Shown: in pieces, positions 8,713-17,576 of the stretch | Position numbering within the stretch: the first letter of the stretch is position 1 | How the letters are laid out: each line of letters begins with the position of its first letter | Source of the DNA: Pseudonocardia hydrocarbonoxydans | GTDB lineage: Bacteria > Actinomycetota > Actinomycetes > Mycobacteriales > Pseudonocardiaceae | Assembly (NCBI RefSeq): GCF_006539565.1 | Contig: NZ_BJNG01000015.1 | Location: forward strand, 124,001 to 188,000 | DNA: 64,000 bases | Direction of reading: 5' to 3' | Made by a program: the position numbers and the translations under genes | Notes under the pieces: generated by a model | What the model saw: the letters and a program-made list of their open reading frames with translations, nothing else | Told to the model about the DNA's origin: nothing | The model's database searches: none

Positions 8713-10059
8713 GTGAACTGGAGCCTGATCGTCGCCGCCGTGGTGCTGGTGCCCCTGGCCGGGCTGTTCGCCGCCGCCGACGCCGCACTCGTCTCGGTCT
8801 CCCGGGCCCGGGTCGACTCGCTGGTGCGGCTGGGGCGTCCCGGCGCCCGCGCGCTCGCGGCCGTCGTGGCCGACCGGCCGCGCCACGTCAACCTGCTGCT
8901 GCTGCTGCGTCTGGCGGCCGAGACCGCGGCCACGGTGCTGCTCACCGTCGCGCTCGTGGAGTCCCCGTTGTTCGAGGAGACCGCGCCGGTCTGGCCCGCC
9001 GCGCTGCTCGCCGGGGCGATCATGCTGGTGGTGTCCTACGTGCTCGTCGGCGTCGGGCCGCGCACCCTGGGCCGCCAGCACCCCTACCGGATCGCACTGC
9101 TGGTCGCGGCGCCGATCCGCGCGCTCGCCCGGCTGCTGGGCCCGCTCACCACGCTGCTGATCCTGGTCGGCAACGCGATCACCCCCGGCCAGGGCTTCCG
9201 GCAGGGCCCGTTCTCCTCCGAGGTGGAGCTGCGCGAGCTCGTCGACATGGCCAGCACCACCGGCGTCGTCGACGAGGACGAGCGGCAGATGATCCACTCG
9301 GTGTTCGAGCTGGGCGACACGCTCGTCCGCGAGGTCATGGTGCCCCGGCCCGACGTCGTGTGGACCGAGCGCGACACGCCCGTCGAGAAGGTCCTGCGGC
9401 TGGCCCTCAAGAGCGGCTACTCGCGCATCCCGGTGCTGGGGGAGACCATCGACGACATCGTCGGCGTGGCCTACCTCAAGGACCTCGTGGCGGCCTCGCA
9501 CGCCGGCGAGACGTCCCTGGCGGCGGTCATGCGCCCGCCCGCGTTCGTGCCCGACAGCAAGCGCGTCGACGAACTCCTCAAGGAGATGCAGGCGCAGCGC
9601 AAGCACATGGCGATCGTCGTCGACGAGTACGGCGGCACCGCGGGCGTCGTCACCATCGAGGACATCCTCGAGGAGATCGTCGGGGAGATCGCCGACGAGT
9701 ACGACCTCGAGGAGGTCCCCGACGTCCAGCCGCTCGACGGGGGCCGCCTGCGCCTGGCCGCTCGGCTGCCGGTCGACGACCTCGCCGACCTGTTCCCCGG
9801 CATCGACGTCGACGACAACGAGCTGACCGAGGCCGTCGAGGCGGCCGACGTGGAGACCGTCGGCGGCCTGCTCGCGCAGCGGCTGGGGCGGGTGCCGCTG
9901 CCGGGTGCCGTCGCCGAGGTCGCCGGTCTGCGGCTGCACGCGGAGGGCGGCAAGGACTCACGCGGCCGCATCCGGATCACCACGGTGCTCGTCGAGCAGA
10001 TCGACCGCCCGGCCGAGGAGAGCACCGACACCCACCAGAGCCTGGAGTCCACCGCATGA
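8713..10059 (+). CDS. CNNM/CorC-family membrane protein with CBS pair
   Basis: 448 aa. The N-terminal CNNM (DUF21) membrane domain, about residues 1-190, has four hydrophobic segments. It is followed by two CBS domains (VMVPRPDVVW ... GYSRIPVLGETIDDIVGVAYLKDL; KHMAIVVDEYGGTAGVVTIEDILEEIVGEI) and a C-terminal transporter-associated CorC_HlyC domain (about 350-430). Family members are linked to magnesium or cobalt efflux and were once called hemolysins. The start GTG 8713 lies 4 nt after the ybeY stop. The stop overlaps the lhgO start as ATGA, so the three genes are likely translated in a chain. Confidence 0.92.
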   Translation: MNWSLIVAAVVLVPLAGLFAAADAALVSVSRARVDSLVRLGRPGARALAAVVADRPRHVNLLLLLRLAAETAATVLLTVALVESPLFEETAPVWPAALLAGAIMLVVSYVLVGVGPRTLGRQHPYRIALLVAAPIRALARLLGPLTTLLILVGNAITPGQGFRQGPFSSEVELRELVDMASTTGVVDEDERQMIHSVFELGDTLVREVMVPRPDVVWTERDTPVEKVLRLALKSGYSRIPVLGETIDDIVGVAYLKDLVAASHAGETSLAAVMRPPAFVPDSKRVDELLKEMQAQRKHMAIVVDEYGGTAGVVTIEDILEEIVGEIADEYDLEEVPDVQPLDGGRLRLAARLPVDDLADLFPGIDVDDNELTEAVEAADVETVGGLLAQRLGRVPLPGAVAEVAGLRLHAEGGKDSRGRIRITTVLVEQIDRPAEESTDTHQSLESTA

Positions 10060-11288
10060 CACCGACCCCCACCTTCGACGTCGTCGTGGTCGGCGGTGGG
10101 ATCGTCGGTCTCGCCACCGCGCACGCCGTCGCCCGTACGGGCCGGTCGGTGGCCGTCGTGGAGCGGGAGCCGCAGCTGGCCGCCCATCAGACGGGCCACA
10201 ACTCCAACGTCATCCACTCCGGGCTGTACTACGCCCCCGGCGGGCTCAAGGCGCGCCTGGCCGTCGCCGGCTGCGCGGAGACCGTCGCCTTCTGCCGGGA
10301 GCACGACCTGCCGCACCGGGTGTGCGGCAAGCTCGTCGTGGCCACCGAGCCGGAGGAGCTGCCCCGGATGGCGGAGCTGGTGCGCCGGGGCGCGGCCAAC
10401 GGCGTCGAGGTCACCGAGCTCGACCGGGCCGGGATGCGGGCCTACGAGCCGAACGTCCGCGGGATCGCCGCGCTGCACGTGCCCTCCACGGGCATCACCG
10501 ACTACCGGCTGATCGCGGAGAAGCTCGGGGAGCTCGTCGTCAAGGAGGGCGGGCAGGTCCACCTGGGTCGCGCGGTCACGCAGATCGTGCGCCGCGGGGC
10601 CGACGCCGTGGTGCGCACCGAGCAGGGCGACCTGCTCGGCACCCAGGTCGTCGTCTGCGGCGGGCTGCGCTGCGACGAGCTGGCCGTGGCCGCCGGCGCC
10701 GACCCCGGCATCCGCATCATCCCCTTCCGTGGCGAGTACTCCGGGTTCTCCGAGCGGGCCGCCGCGCTGGTCGAGGGCCTGGTCTACCCGGTGCCGGACC
10801 CGGCGTTCCCGTTCCTGGGGGTACACGCCACCCGCGGCATCGACGGCTCGGTGCACGCCGGGCCGAACGCCGTGCTGGCCCTGGCCCGCGAGGGGTACTC
10901 CTGGGGCACGGTCAAGCCCAGGGAGTTCCTGTCGACGATCGCCTACCCGGGCATGCTGCGGATCGCGCGGACGCACTGGCGCTACGGCTTCGGCGAGATG
11001 CACCGGTCGCTGTCGAAGAAGGCGATGGTGAAGCAGATCCAGCGGATGCTGCCCGACGTGCAGGCCTCCGACCTCTCGCCCGCGGGCGCCGGGGTGCGGG
11101 CCCAGGCGGTGAAGCCCGACGGCACGCTCGTCGACGACTTCCTGTTCGTCGACCAGGGCACGGGGGCCGGCGCGGTCCTGCACGTCCTGAACGCCCCGAG
11201 CCCCGCCGCCACCGCGGCGCTGCCGATCGGCCGCGAGATCCTGGAGCGCCTCACCGGCGAGCGCATCGCCCCGCTGGTGTCGGCATGA
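10056..11288 (+). CDS. lhgO: L-2-hydroxyglutarate oxidase (LhgO-type)
   Basis: 410 aa. This FAD enzyme of the DAO/GlpO superfamily oxidises L-2-hydroxyglutarate to 2-oxoglutarate, a metabolite-repair reaction. The Rossmann motif VVVVGGGIVGLATAHAVAR is at the N-terminus, followed by HQTGHNSNVIHSGLYY with the conserved HNS..HSG..Y run and GLKARLAVAG. The region GPNAVLALAREGY and the C-terminal NAPSPAATAALPIG are also family-like. The start ATG overlaps the corC stop and its own TGA overlaps the era ATG, so it is embedded in the ribosome-maturation operon although its chemistry is unrelated. No sign of recent transfer is visible. Confidence 0.9.
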   Translation: MTPTPTFDVVVVGGGIVGLATAHAVARTGRSVAVVEREPQLAAHQTGHNSNVIHSGLYYAPGGLKARLAVAGCAETVAFCREHDLPHRVCGKLVVATEPEELPRMAELVRRGAANGVEVTELDRAGMRAYEPNVRGIAALHVPSTGITDYRLIAEKLGELVVKEGGQVHLGRAVTQIVRRGADAVVRTEQGDLLGTQVVVCGGLRCDELAVAAGADPGIRIIPFRGEYSGFSERAAALVEGLVYPVPDPAFPFLGVHATRGIDGSVHAGPNAVLALAREGYSWGTVKPREFLSTIAYPGMLRIARTHWRYGFGEMHRSLSKKAMVKQIQRMLPDVQASDLSPAGAGVRAQAVKPDGTLVDDFLFVDQGTGAGAVLHVLNAPSPAATAALPIGREILERLTGERIAPLVSA

Positions 11289-12214
11289 CCGGCTTCGCCT
11301 CGGTCCCGGACGGCTACCGCTCCGGCTTCGCCTGCTTCGTCGGCCGCCCGAACGCGGGCAAGTCGACGCTGACGAACGCGCTGATCGGCCAGAAGATCGC
11401 GATCACCTCCAGCCGCCCGCAGACCACCCGGCACGCGATCCGCGGCATCCTGCACCGCCCGGACGCCCAGCTGATCGTCATCGACACCCCCGGCCTGCAC
11501 AAGCCGCGCACGCTGCTGGGCAGCCGGCTCAACGACGTCGTCCGCGAGACGTGGGCCGAGGTCGACGTCGTCGGGTTCTGCGTGCCGGCCGACGTGCCGG
11601 TGGGCCGCGGGGACGAGTTCATCGTCAACGAGCTCCGGTCGGTCGCGAACCGCACGCCGGTGATCGGCGTGGTCACCAAGACCGACCTGGCCGAGCCCGA
11701 GCAGGTGGTGGCCCGGCTCACCGAGCTGAGCAAGCTCATGGAGTTCGCCGAGATCGTGCCCTGCTCCGCGGTCGACGGGTACCAGACCTCGCTGGTCGCC
11801 GACCTGCTGGTCAAGCGGCTGCCCGAGGGCATGCCGCTCTACCCCGACGGCGACCTCACCGACGAGCCGGAGGAGATCCTGGTCGCGGAGCTGATCCGCG
11901 AGGCCGCGCTGGAGGGCGTCCGCGACGAGCTGCCGCACTCGATCGCCGTGGTGATCGAGGAGATGGCGCCGCGCGAGGGCCGCCACCCCAAGGCCGAGCC
12001 GATGCTCAACGTCACCGCCAACATCTACGTGGAGCGCTCCAGCCAGAAGGGCATCGTGATCGGCAAGGGCGGGGCGCGGCTGCGTCAGGTCGGCACCGAC
12101 TCGCGGCGCCAGATCGAGGCGCTGCTGGGCACCAAGGTGTTCCTCGACCTGCACGTGAAGATCGCCAAGGACTGGCAGCGCGATCCGCGTCAGCTGCGCA
12201 AACTGGGGTTCTGA
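11285..12214 (+). CDS. era: GTPase Era
   Basis: 309 aa. Era binds the 3' end of 16S rRNA and is needed for 30S assembly. The GTPase domain has G1 GRPNAGKST, the switch region with RPQTTRH, G3 DTPGLHKP and G4 TKTD. The C-terminal KH domain contains the GIVIGKGGARLRQVG loop with the expected GxxG motif. The length is standard for the family. The start ATG 11285 overlaps the lhgO stop (ATGA), and the TGA stop shares one base with the next ATG. Position after ybeY and corC is the conserved actinobacterial arrangement. Confidence 0.97.
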   Translation: MTGFASVPDGYRSGFACFVGRPNAGKSTLTNALIGQKIAITSSRPQTTRHAIRGILHRPDAQLIVIDTPGLHKPRTLLGSRLNDVVRETWAEVDVVGFCVPADVPVGRGDEFIVNELRSVANRTPVIGVVTKTDLAEPEQVVARLTELSKLMEFAEIVPCSAVDGYQTSLVADLLVKRLPEGMPLYPDGDLTDEPEEILVAELIREAALEGVRDELPHSIAVVIEEMAPREGRHPKAEPMLNVTANIYVERSSQKGIVIGKGGARLRQVGTDSRRQIEALLGTKVFLDLHVKIAKDWQRDPRQLRKLGF

Positions 12215-12597
12215 TGAGCTTCCACGACTTCGAGATCGCCTACCTGCGCTCCCAGCGCCTCGGGCGGCTCGCCACCGCGAAGCCGGACGGGACGCTGCAG
12301 AACAGCCCGGTCGGGTTCACCTACAACGCCGAGCTCGGCACGATCGACATCGGTGGCTTCGACAACACGAACAGCCGCAAGTACCGCAACGTCGCCGACA
12401 ACGGGCGGGCCGCGTTCGTCGTCGACGACCTGGCGTCGGTCGACCCGTGGCGGGTGCGCTGCCCGGAGGTCCGGGGCCGGGCGGAGACGGTCGGCGACCT
12501 GATCCGGCTGCACCCGACGCGGATCATCAGCTTCGGGATCGACCAGCCCGACGCGGAGCCGCACGCGCTGCGCCCGCACGCGCGGGACGTGGGCTGA
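12214..12597 (+). CDS. PPOX-class (F420-dependent type) flavin/deazaflavin protein
   Basis: 127 aa with a split-barrel, pyridoxamine-phosphate-oxidase-like fold. It opens with the typical YLRSQRLGRLATAKPDGTLQNSPV and shows GGFDNTNSRKYRNV and VRGRAE, features of the PPOX-class F420-dependent enzymes common in actinobacteria. It could reduce a small substrate with F420H2; which one is unknown. The start shares one base with the era stop, so it is the last gene of the ybeY operon. It converges with the HugZ-like gene after a single base. Confidence 0.85.
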   Translation: MSFHDFEIAYLRSQRLGRLATAKPDGTLQNSPVGFTYNAELGTIDIGGFDNTNSRKYRNVADNGRAAFVVDDLASVDPWRVRCPEVRGRAETVGDLIRLHPTRIISFGIDQPDAEPHALRPHARDVG

Positions 12598-12598
12598 C

Positions 12599-13318
12599 TC
12601 AGGCCGGCGTCGCCCGGGCCGCCCGCACCATCTCCACCATCGCGGCGCGCACCTCGTCGGGGGTGTCGACGCGGCGCGGGAACGGCAGGCGCAGCGGCGC
12701 GCCGTCGGCGAGCACCGTGAACCCGTAGCGGTCGCAGCCGGTCATCTCCGCGTCCGCGGTGTCGGGCCGCCCGCCGTCGACCCGGCAGAACGTGACCAGC
12801 GCGTCGGCGTGGTCGTCGTTCATGTGCTCGACGATCCGGGCGACGTGGGGGACCAGCGGATCGGGCTCGGCGGCGGCGTGGTCGGCGGCGCCCACCCAGC
12901 TCATGTGGGCGAACCCGCCGACGAACCGGACGGCGTTCACCTCCATGCGGTAGATCCGGAACCCGTGGTCGGTGCCGACCGTGCCCTCGTGGACCGTGCG
13001 GTAGGCGGCCAGCGCGGCGGCGCGCTCGTCGGCGGGCGGCTGGGCCACCGGGCCGATGAGGGTGACGCGGGACAGCGCGAGCGGGTCGCCCGGGTCCTGC
13101 TGGGCCACCAGCAGCGACGCCCGCGGGTCGGTGATCAGGTTGCGGGTGTGCTCGGCGAGGTCGCTGAGCAGCAGCAGCGGGCGGCCCGTGGCGTCGAGGG
13201 CGTGGCTGACGACCGAGCCGAACGGGAACCCGTCACGGCCCAGCGTCGACAGCGCACCCGTGTGCACGGTGGTGGCCAGGGTGCGGCCCAGCTCGGCGTC
13301 GGTCGGTTCGGTCTGCAC
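12599..13318 (-). CDS. HugZ-like pyridoxamine-5'-phosphate-oxidase-fold protein (DUF2470 C-terminus)
   Basis: 239 aa from GTG 13318. The N-terminal split barrel (about 10-150) has LSTLGRDGFPFGSVVSHALD and PRASLLVAQ. The C-terminal DUF2470 domain has HMNDDHADAL, a motif shared with HugZ-type heme oxygenases, and FVGGFAHMSWV. It may bind flavin or degrade heme; this is inference. An ATG at 13339 is in frame, but AAGGAGAG sits between the two and is 9 nt before GTG 13318, an ideal ribosome site, so the shorter form is preferred. The divergent recO promoter overlaps this region. Confidence 0.82.
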   Translation of the reverse strand: MQTEPTDAELGRTLATTVHTGALSTLGRDGFPFGSVVSHALDATGRPLLLLSDLAEHTRNLITDPRASLLVAQQDPGDPLALSRVTLIGPVAQPPADERAAALAAYRTVHEGTVGTDHGFRIYRMEVNAVRFVGGFAHMSWVGAADHAAAEPDPLVPHVARIVEHMNDDHADALVTFCRVDGGRPDTADAEMTGCDRYGFTVLADGAPLRLPFPRRVDTPDEVRAAMVEMVRAARATPA

Positions 13319-13323
13319 CGCAC

Positions 13324-13329
13324 TAGTCT
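13324..13329 (+). promoter_or_regulatory. Leaderless -10 of recO
   Basis: TAGTCT, then 8 nt, then ATG at 13338. The complement of those 8 nt contains the ribosome-binding site (AAGGAGAG) of the divergent HugZ-like gene, so the two expression signals physically overlap. Confidence 0.55.
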
Positions 13330-13337
13330 CTCCTTCC

Positions 13338-14111
13338 ATGGGCCTCTACCGCGACACCGGTGTGGTGCTGCGCGTGCAGAAGCTCGGTGAGGCCGACCGG
13401 ATCGTCACCCTGCTCACCCGCCGCCACGGCAAGATCCGCGCGGTCGCCAAGGGCGTGCGGCGCACGACGTCGCGCTGGGGGGCGCGGCTGGAGCCGTTCA
13501 ACCACGTCGACGTGCAGTGCTGGACCGGGTCCAACCCGAACAAGCCGGGCCTCGACATCGTCACCCAGGCCCAGACCGTCGACGCGTTCGGCGGCGGCAT
13601 CGTCGCCGACTACGCCCGCTACACCGCCGGCTGCGCGATCCTGGAGACCGCCGACCGGATCGTCGCCGAGGAGGGGGAGCCGGCGATCCGGGTGTACCTG
13701 CTGGTGGTGGGCGCGATCCGGGCGTTGTCGAGCCGCGAGCGCGACCTGTCGCTGGTGCTCGACGCGTTCTTCCTGCGCGCCATGACCCACGCCGGCTGGG
13801 CCCCCGCGATCTCCGAGTGCGCCCGCTGCGCCGAGCCCGGCCCGCACCCCGCGTTCAACATCGCGGCCGGTGGGGCGGTGTGCCCGCGCTGCCGCCCGCC
13901 CGGCTCCGTGCAGCCGAGCCCGGAGACCTACCGCCTGCTCGACGCGCTGCTGCACGGCGACTGGGACACCGCCGACGCCGCGGGCCCCGCCACCCGCCGC
14001 GACACCAGCGGCCTCGTGGCGGCGCACCTGCAGTGGCACCTGGAACGCCAGCTCCGGTCGCTGCCCTTCGTGGAGCGCCGGGCGGCCACCGCGCCTCGGG
14101 TCACGGGCTGA
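13338..14111 (+). CDS. recO: DNA repair protein RecO
   Basis: 257 aa. RecO promotes annealing and, with RecR, loads RecA in the RecFOR pathway. The N-terminal OB fold begins GLYRDTGVVLRVQKLGEADRI and continues RRHGKIRAVAKGVRR. The middle is helical. A zinc finger is present as CARCAE ... CPRCRP (about residues 155-185). The start ATG 13338 agrees with the leaderless hexamer. Its 3' end overlaps the convergent TrmH-like gene by 11 nt. Its place between era and uppS matches mycobacteria. Confidence 0.95.
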   Translation: MGLYRDTGVVLRVQKLGEADRIVTLLTRRHGKIRAVAKGVRRTTSRWGARLEPFNHVDVQCWTGSNPNKPGLDIVTQAQTVDAFGGGIVADYARYTAGCAILETADRIVAEEGEPAIRVYLLVVGAIRALSSRERDLSLVLDAFFLRAMTHAGWAPAISECARCAEPGPHPAFNIAAGGAVCPRCRPPGSVQPSPETYRLLDALLHGDWDTADAAGPATRRDTSGLVAAHLQWHLERQLRSLPFVERRAATAPRVTG

Positions 14112-14643
14112 GGTTGTCCGCGACGGCCCACTCCTGGCGGCGCACCTCGTAGGTCGCGATGCTCACCGCCGACGCCACGTTGAACGACCCGACCTTGCCC
14201 AGCTGCGGGATGTAGCCCAGCGCGTCGCAGGCGGCGATCATCTCGGCCGACATCCCGCGCGCCTCGTTGCCGACGGCCACGCACACGTCGCGGCACAGGT
14301 CGAGCTCGTGCAGCGGCTTCGCGGTGTCGGTGAGCTCCAGCCCGACGACGTGGTAGCCGTCGGCGTGCGCGGCGTCGACGGCCTCGCGCACCGTGGCGCA
14401 GCCGCGGACCTGCAGGTACCGGTCGGTGCCCATGGCCAGCTTCTGCGCCTTGGGCGTGGTCGGGTCGGCGGAACGGCCGATCAGGTAGAGGTGGTCGACG
14501 CCGAGCACGGCGGCCGAGCGCACGATCGCGCCGACGTTGAAGGGGCTCTCCACGTCCTGCAGCATGAGCCCGACCTGCATGGTCGCGCGGCGCCGCCAGG
14601 TGCGGTTCAGGCGCTTGAGCGCGGTGCCTCCGAGCTGCTGCAT
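14101..14643 (-). CDS. TrmH/SpoU-family RNA 2'-O-methyltransferase
   Basis: 180 aa. The SPOUT knot motifs are present: N-terminal [19 protein letters not shown], middle [12 protein letters not shown] and C-terminal [15 protein letters not shown]. Enzymes of this family methylate ribose 2'-OH of tRNA or rRNA with SAM; the target is not evident. The start is not certain. ATG 14643 makes a 37-nt overlap with the upstream methyltransferase gene, and ATG 14580 (MQVGLMLQD) is an alternative but would lose the basic [11 protein letters not shown] lead that relatives have in similar form. The overlap suggests an RNA-modification gene pair. Confidence 0.85.
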   Translation of the reverse strand: MQQLGGTALKRLNRTWRRRATMQVGLMLQDVESPFNVGAIVRSAAVLGVDHLYLIGRSADPTTPKAQKLAMGTDRYLQVRGCATVREAVDAAHADGYHVVGLELTDTAKPLHELDLCRDVCVAVGNEARGMSAEMIAACDALGYIPQLGKVGSFNVASAVSIATYEVRRQEWAVADNLSP

Positions 14644-15224
14644 CCCACCTCCAGGATCCGGTATCCCTGCACGGACGTGAGCCGCGTCGTCGGCCAGCCC
14701 TGCGCGTTCAGCCAGTCCGCGAACGAGTCCGACCCCAGGTGCTTGTGCACCACCAGGTACGCCCGCCCCTCCGGCGCCAGCCGCGGCAGCCAGCGCGTCA
14801 TCAGCCCGTGCAGCACGCCCTTGCCCGAGCGGATCGGCGGGTTGGAGTAGATGCCGGCGAACTCGACGTCGTCGGGCACGTCCTCGGGCCGTCCCACGGA
14901 CACGTTGCCGAGCGCCGCGGCGTTGCGCCGCGTCAGCTCCAGCGCCCGGTCGTTGACGTCGACGGCCCAGACCGGCAGTCGCCGCCTGCGGGTGGCCAGG
15001 GTGAGCGCGATGGGGCCGTAGCCGCAGCCCAGGTCGAGCAGCGGCCCGCGCCGCGGCGGCATCGGGGCGTGCTCGAGCAGGATCCGGGTGCCCCGGTCGA
15101 GCCGGGCCCCGGAGAACACACCACGGTCGGTGGCCAGGGTCAGGTCGACGTCCGGCAGCACGACGCGCACGGTGTCCGGTCGCGACGGTGCCGAGGGGTC
15201 GGCGGTGAAGTAGTGCTCCTGCAC
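14607..15224 (-). CDS. RsmC-like class I methyltransferase
   Basis: 205 aa. The SAM motif is [13 protein letters not shown] (about 65-77), motif [18 protein letters not shown], and the catalytic N-P-P-I-R-S-G-K-G motif of methyltransferase-small-domain enzymes is intact. This signature marks RsmC/RlmG-type guanine N2 methyltransferases of rRNA. It lacks the N-terminal pseudo-domain of E. coli RsmC, as single-domain actinobacterial forms do. The start GTG 15224 is 7 nt after minus-strand GATACT, a leaderless pattern, and is divergent from uppS. The gene is followed, with overlap, by the TrmH-like gene. Confidence 0.87.
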   Translation of the reverse strand: MQEHYFTADPSAPSRPDTVRVVLPDVDLTLATDRGVFSGARLDRGTRILLEHAPMPPRRGPLLDLGCGYGPIALTLATRRRRLPVWAVDVNDRALELTRRNAAALGNVSVGRPEDVPDDVEFAGIYSNPPIRSGKGVLHGLMTRWLPRLAPEGRAYLVVHKHLGSDSFADWLNAQGWPTTRLTSVQGYRILEVGCSSSEAPRSSA

Positions 15225-15231
15225 GTCGGTG

Positions 15232-15250
15232 AGTATCCCCTCCGTAGGGT
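15232..15250. promoter_or_regulatory. Divergent leaderless -10 pair, RsmC-like gene and uppS
   Basis: Minus strand: GATACT at 15237-15232, then 7 nt to GTG 15224. Plus strand: TAGGGT at 15245-15250, then 7 nt to GTG 15258. The two hexamers are 7 bp apart, so polymerase binding at one must affect the other. Confidence 0.55.
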
Positions 15251-15257
15251 GCGGGTC

Positions 15258-16037
15258 GTGGTCTCACCCCCGCCCCCGCACCCGTCGGGCGCCCGCCCCC
15301 CGGAGATCCCGCGCGAGCTCGTGCCGCACCACGTCGCGCTCGTCATGGACGGCAACGGCCGCTGGGCCAACGCGCGGGGCCTGCCGCGGATCGAGGGGCA
15401 CCGCCGCGGCGAGGCGTCGCTGATGGACGTGGCGCGCGGCTGCATCGACATCGGGGTCCGCTGGCTCTCGGCCTACGCGTTCTCCACGGAGAACTGGAAG
15501 CGCAGCCCCGACGAGGTGCGCTTCCTCATGGGGTTCAACCGCGACGTCATCCGCCGCCGGGTCGACGAGATGCACGAGATGGGCGTCCGCGTCCGCTGGG
15601 CCGGGCGCCGCCCGCGGCTGTGGCGCAGCGTGATCAGGGAGCTGGAGGTCGCGGAGGAGAAGACCCGCGGCAACGACGTCCTCAACCTGACGATGTGCGT
15701 CAACTACGGCGGCCGCGCCGAGATCGCCGACGCCGTGCGGACGATCGCCCAGCTCGTCGCGGACGGGCGGATCAAGCCCGGCAAGGTCGACGAGCGGCTC
15801 ATCGCGCGCTACCTCGACGAGCCCGACATGCCCGACGTCGACCTGTTCGTGCGCAGCTCGGGGGAGCAGCGGACGTCGAACTTCCTGCTCTGGCAGTCGG
15901 CGTACGCGGAGATGGTCTTCCTCGACACCCTGTTCCCCGACTTCGACCGCCGCCACCTCTGGCAGGCCGTCGAGATCTACGCCCGGCGCGACCGCCGTTT
16001 CGGTGGCGCGCTCGACACCCCGGAGAGTGCGCCATGA
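15258..16037 (+). CDS. uppS: Isoprenyl transferase (cis-prenyl diphosphate synthase)
   Basis: 259 aa. This cis-prenyltransferase makes the polyprenyl diphosphate carrier for cell-wall synthesis. Motifs are [18 protein letters not shown] with the catalytic Asp, [30 protein letters not shown], and the [20 protein letters not shown] region with the late signature. The start GTG 15258 follows TAGGGT by 7 nt and is taken as leaderless; the peptide opens with a Pro-rich tail before the core. Its position next to recO matches Rv2361c of M. tuberculosis. The stop overlaps the next start as ATGA. Confidence 0.95.
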   Translation: MVSPPPPHPSGARPPEIPRELVPHHVALVMDGNGRWANARGLPRIEGHRRGEASLMDVARGCIDIGVRWLSAYAFSTENWKRSPDEVRFLMGFNRDVIRRRVDEMHEMGVRVRWAGRRPRLWRSVIRELEVAEEKTRGNDVLNLTMCVNYGGRAEIADAVRTIAQLVADGRIKPGKVDERLIARYLDEPDMPDVDLFVRSSGEQRTSNFLLWQSAYAEMVFLDTLFPDFDRRHLWQAVEIYARRDRRFGGALDTPESAP

Positions 16038-16417
16038 CCACGCTCGACGTCGCGCGGCAGGCGCTGGAGAACTACCACGACGTCACCGTCGACGACGACG
16101 GCTCGCTCACCTTCGCCCACGGCGGGGTGCTGTGCGTGGTGCAGGGCATGGACCTGGAGGAGGGCCTGCCCGTCCTCAACCTGATGTGCGTGGTGGCCTG
16201 GGACCTGCCGCTGGACCAGGACATCCCCACCCGCATCGCGCTCGGTGCGGGGGAGGGGCTGTTCGGCACGCCCAAGGTGATCCGTGGCGAGCACGGGTGG
16301 GACGTCACGCTCCGCTACGCCTTCCCCGCCTCGGGACTGGAGGAGAAGGCGATGGGCACGCTGCTGATGCTGGTGGTGGGCAGCGCGTCGACCCTGCGGG
16401 CGGAGCTCGTCGGCTAG
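16034..16417 (+). CDS. Small conserved protein, possibly YbjN-like
   Basis: 127 aa, cytoplasmic, acidic. It is translationally coupled to uppS (ATGA). The sequence has alternating strands and helices ([46 protein letters not shown]) like the YbjN/type III chaperone-like fold, but I see no diagnostic motif, so this is a weak assignment. Function is unknown. Its stop codon overlaps that of the convergent downstream gene by 4 nt. Confidence 0.6.
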   Translation: MTTLDVARQALENYHDVTVDDDGSLTFAHGGVLCVVQGMDLEEGLPVLNLMCVVAWDLPLDQDIPTRIALGAGEGLFGTPKVIRGEHGWDVTLRYAFPASGLEEKAMGTLLMLVVGSASTLRAELVG

Positions 16418-17061
16418 GCGTCGGCGAGGTGCACGAGCGGCAGTGAGCTGAGCTGCAGGGTGCTCATCTCGCGGGCCAGCCCCAGCACCTTGTTCTGCGC
16501 CTCCTGCATCCGGGCGTCGATGTAGCCGGAGAGCGAGTAGGCGATGCGGCCGAGCAGGCGCACGGTGGTGTCGTCGACGATCGGGCGCGGCGCCGAGACG
16601 ACCGCGACCCCCATCAGCGTGCCGTCGTTGGCCTGCGCGGCGCCGATCGTGAACGCCTCGCGCGGGTTGACGTGGCGCGACGCGTAGTGGTCGCGCAGCT
16701 TCTTGAGCATGGAGTGGAAGTCGGCCGCGGTGATCTCGGTGCCGGGCAGCTCCAGCTCCTTGACGTCGTCGTCGGAGAGGATGCCGATACGACCGGAGAA
16801 GCAGCGGACGTAGCCGATGAGCGCACCGGTCCACAGCGCCTCGATCAGCGCGTCGTCGGTCTGGACCTGCACCGGGCCGGCGTCGGGGCCGCCGAGCGCG
16901 GTCACCAGGTGCTCGCAGCAGCGCAGCACGTACTGCAGGTCCTCGAACACCGCGGCGAGCTGGGCCAGCTCCTCGGACTCCGGCGCGTCGAACTTGCGCA
17001 CCGCGTTCGGTGTCGCGGGCGGGCCCGAGGCCTCGTCGCCGTTCGTTCCGGGCTCACCCAT
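16414..17061 (-). CDS. Conserved actinobacterial protein of unknown function
   Basis: 215 aa, soluble, no signal peptide and no membrane segment. It has a helical core (SEELAQLAAVFEDLQYVLRCCEHLV) and a distinctive stretch EITAADFHSMLKKLRDHYASRHVNPREAFTIGAAQ. I do not recognise a catalytic motif. It starts with ATG 17061, preceded on the minus strand by AAGGAGACGTCTTC, a good ribosome site. It ends overlapping the uppS-coupled gene. The bases 17062-17147 up to the zur stop hold no gene. Confidence 0.6.
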   Translation of the reverse strand: MGEPGTNGDEASGPPATPNAVRKFDAPESEELAQLAAVFEDLQYVLRCCEHLVTALGGPDAGPVQVQTDDALIEALWTGALIGYVRCFSGRIGILSDDDVKELELPGTEITAADFHSMLKKLRDHYASRHVNPREAFTIGAAQANDGTLMGVAVVSAPRPIVDDTTVRLLGRIAYSLSGYIDARMQEAQNKVLGLAREMSTLQLSSLPLVHLADA

Positions 17062-17147
17062 GAAGACGTCTCCTTGCCTCGACCGTGCAGGAGCCGGACG
17101 TTAACGCGGGCGGCGTGATCCGGATGACTCGTTGTGAGACGCAGATC

Positions 17148-17576
17148 TCACGCCGTGGCGGAGCACTCGCGGCACAGCCCGAAGATCTCCGCGGTGTGGC
17201 TCAGATCGGAGAATCCGTGCTGCTCGGCGATGCGCTGCGCCCAGGTCTCGACGGCCGGGCCCTCGATCTCCACGGTGGCCCCGCAGCGGCGGCAGACCAG
17301 GTGGTGGTGGTGCTCCGCGGAGGCGCAACGGCGGTAGACGGCCTCCCCGGAACCGGTGCGCAGCACGTCGACCTCGCCGGCGTCGGCGAGCGACTGCAGC
17401 GTGCGGTACACCGTGGTCAGCCCGATGCCGTCACCGACGCGGCGCAGCTCCTCGTGGATGTCCTGGGCGGAGCGGAAGTCCTCGAGCCGGTCGAGCAGGG
17501 CGGAGACCGCGGCCCGCTGGCGGGTGGCGCGCATGACCCGGGTGGCGGGCCCGTGCTGCGTCTGGGGCCGGGTCAT
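17148..17576 (-). CDS. zur: Fur-family zinc uptake regulator (FurB/Zur)
   Basis: 142 aa. The winged helix has LTTVYRTLQSLADAGEVDVL. The metal region has AEHHHHLVCRRCG (His cluster and CxxC) and a second CxxC at CRECS, the structural zinc site. The pairing with an upstream ArsR/SmtB gene, with overlapping ATGA, is the Rv2358-Rv2359 arrangement of M. tuberculosis, where SmtB senses zinc and controls furB, whose product represses zinc uptake. From this context, zinc rather than iron is the likely cofactor. The start is ATG 17576. Confidence 0.9.
   Translation of the reverse strand: MTRPQTQHGPATRVMRATRQRAAVSALLDRLEDFRSAQDIHEELRRVGDGIGLTTVYRTLQSLADAGEVDVLRTGSGEAVYRRCASAEHHHHLVCRRCGATVEIEGPAVETWAQRIAEQHGFSDLSHTAEIFGLCRECSATA

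Noticed and set aside
13319..13339. ATG 13339 as start of the HugZ-like gene
   Set aside because: The ribosome site AAGGAGAG lies downstream of it and points to GTG 13318.
14644..15267. Upstream extension of the TrmH-like frame to 15267
   Set aside because: That part is a shadow of the RsmC-like methyltransferase, whose motifs are in the other frame.
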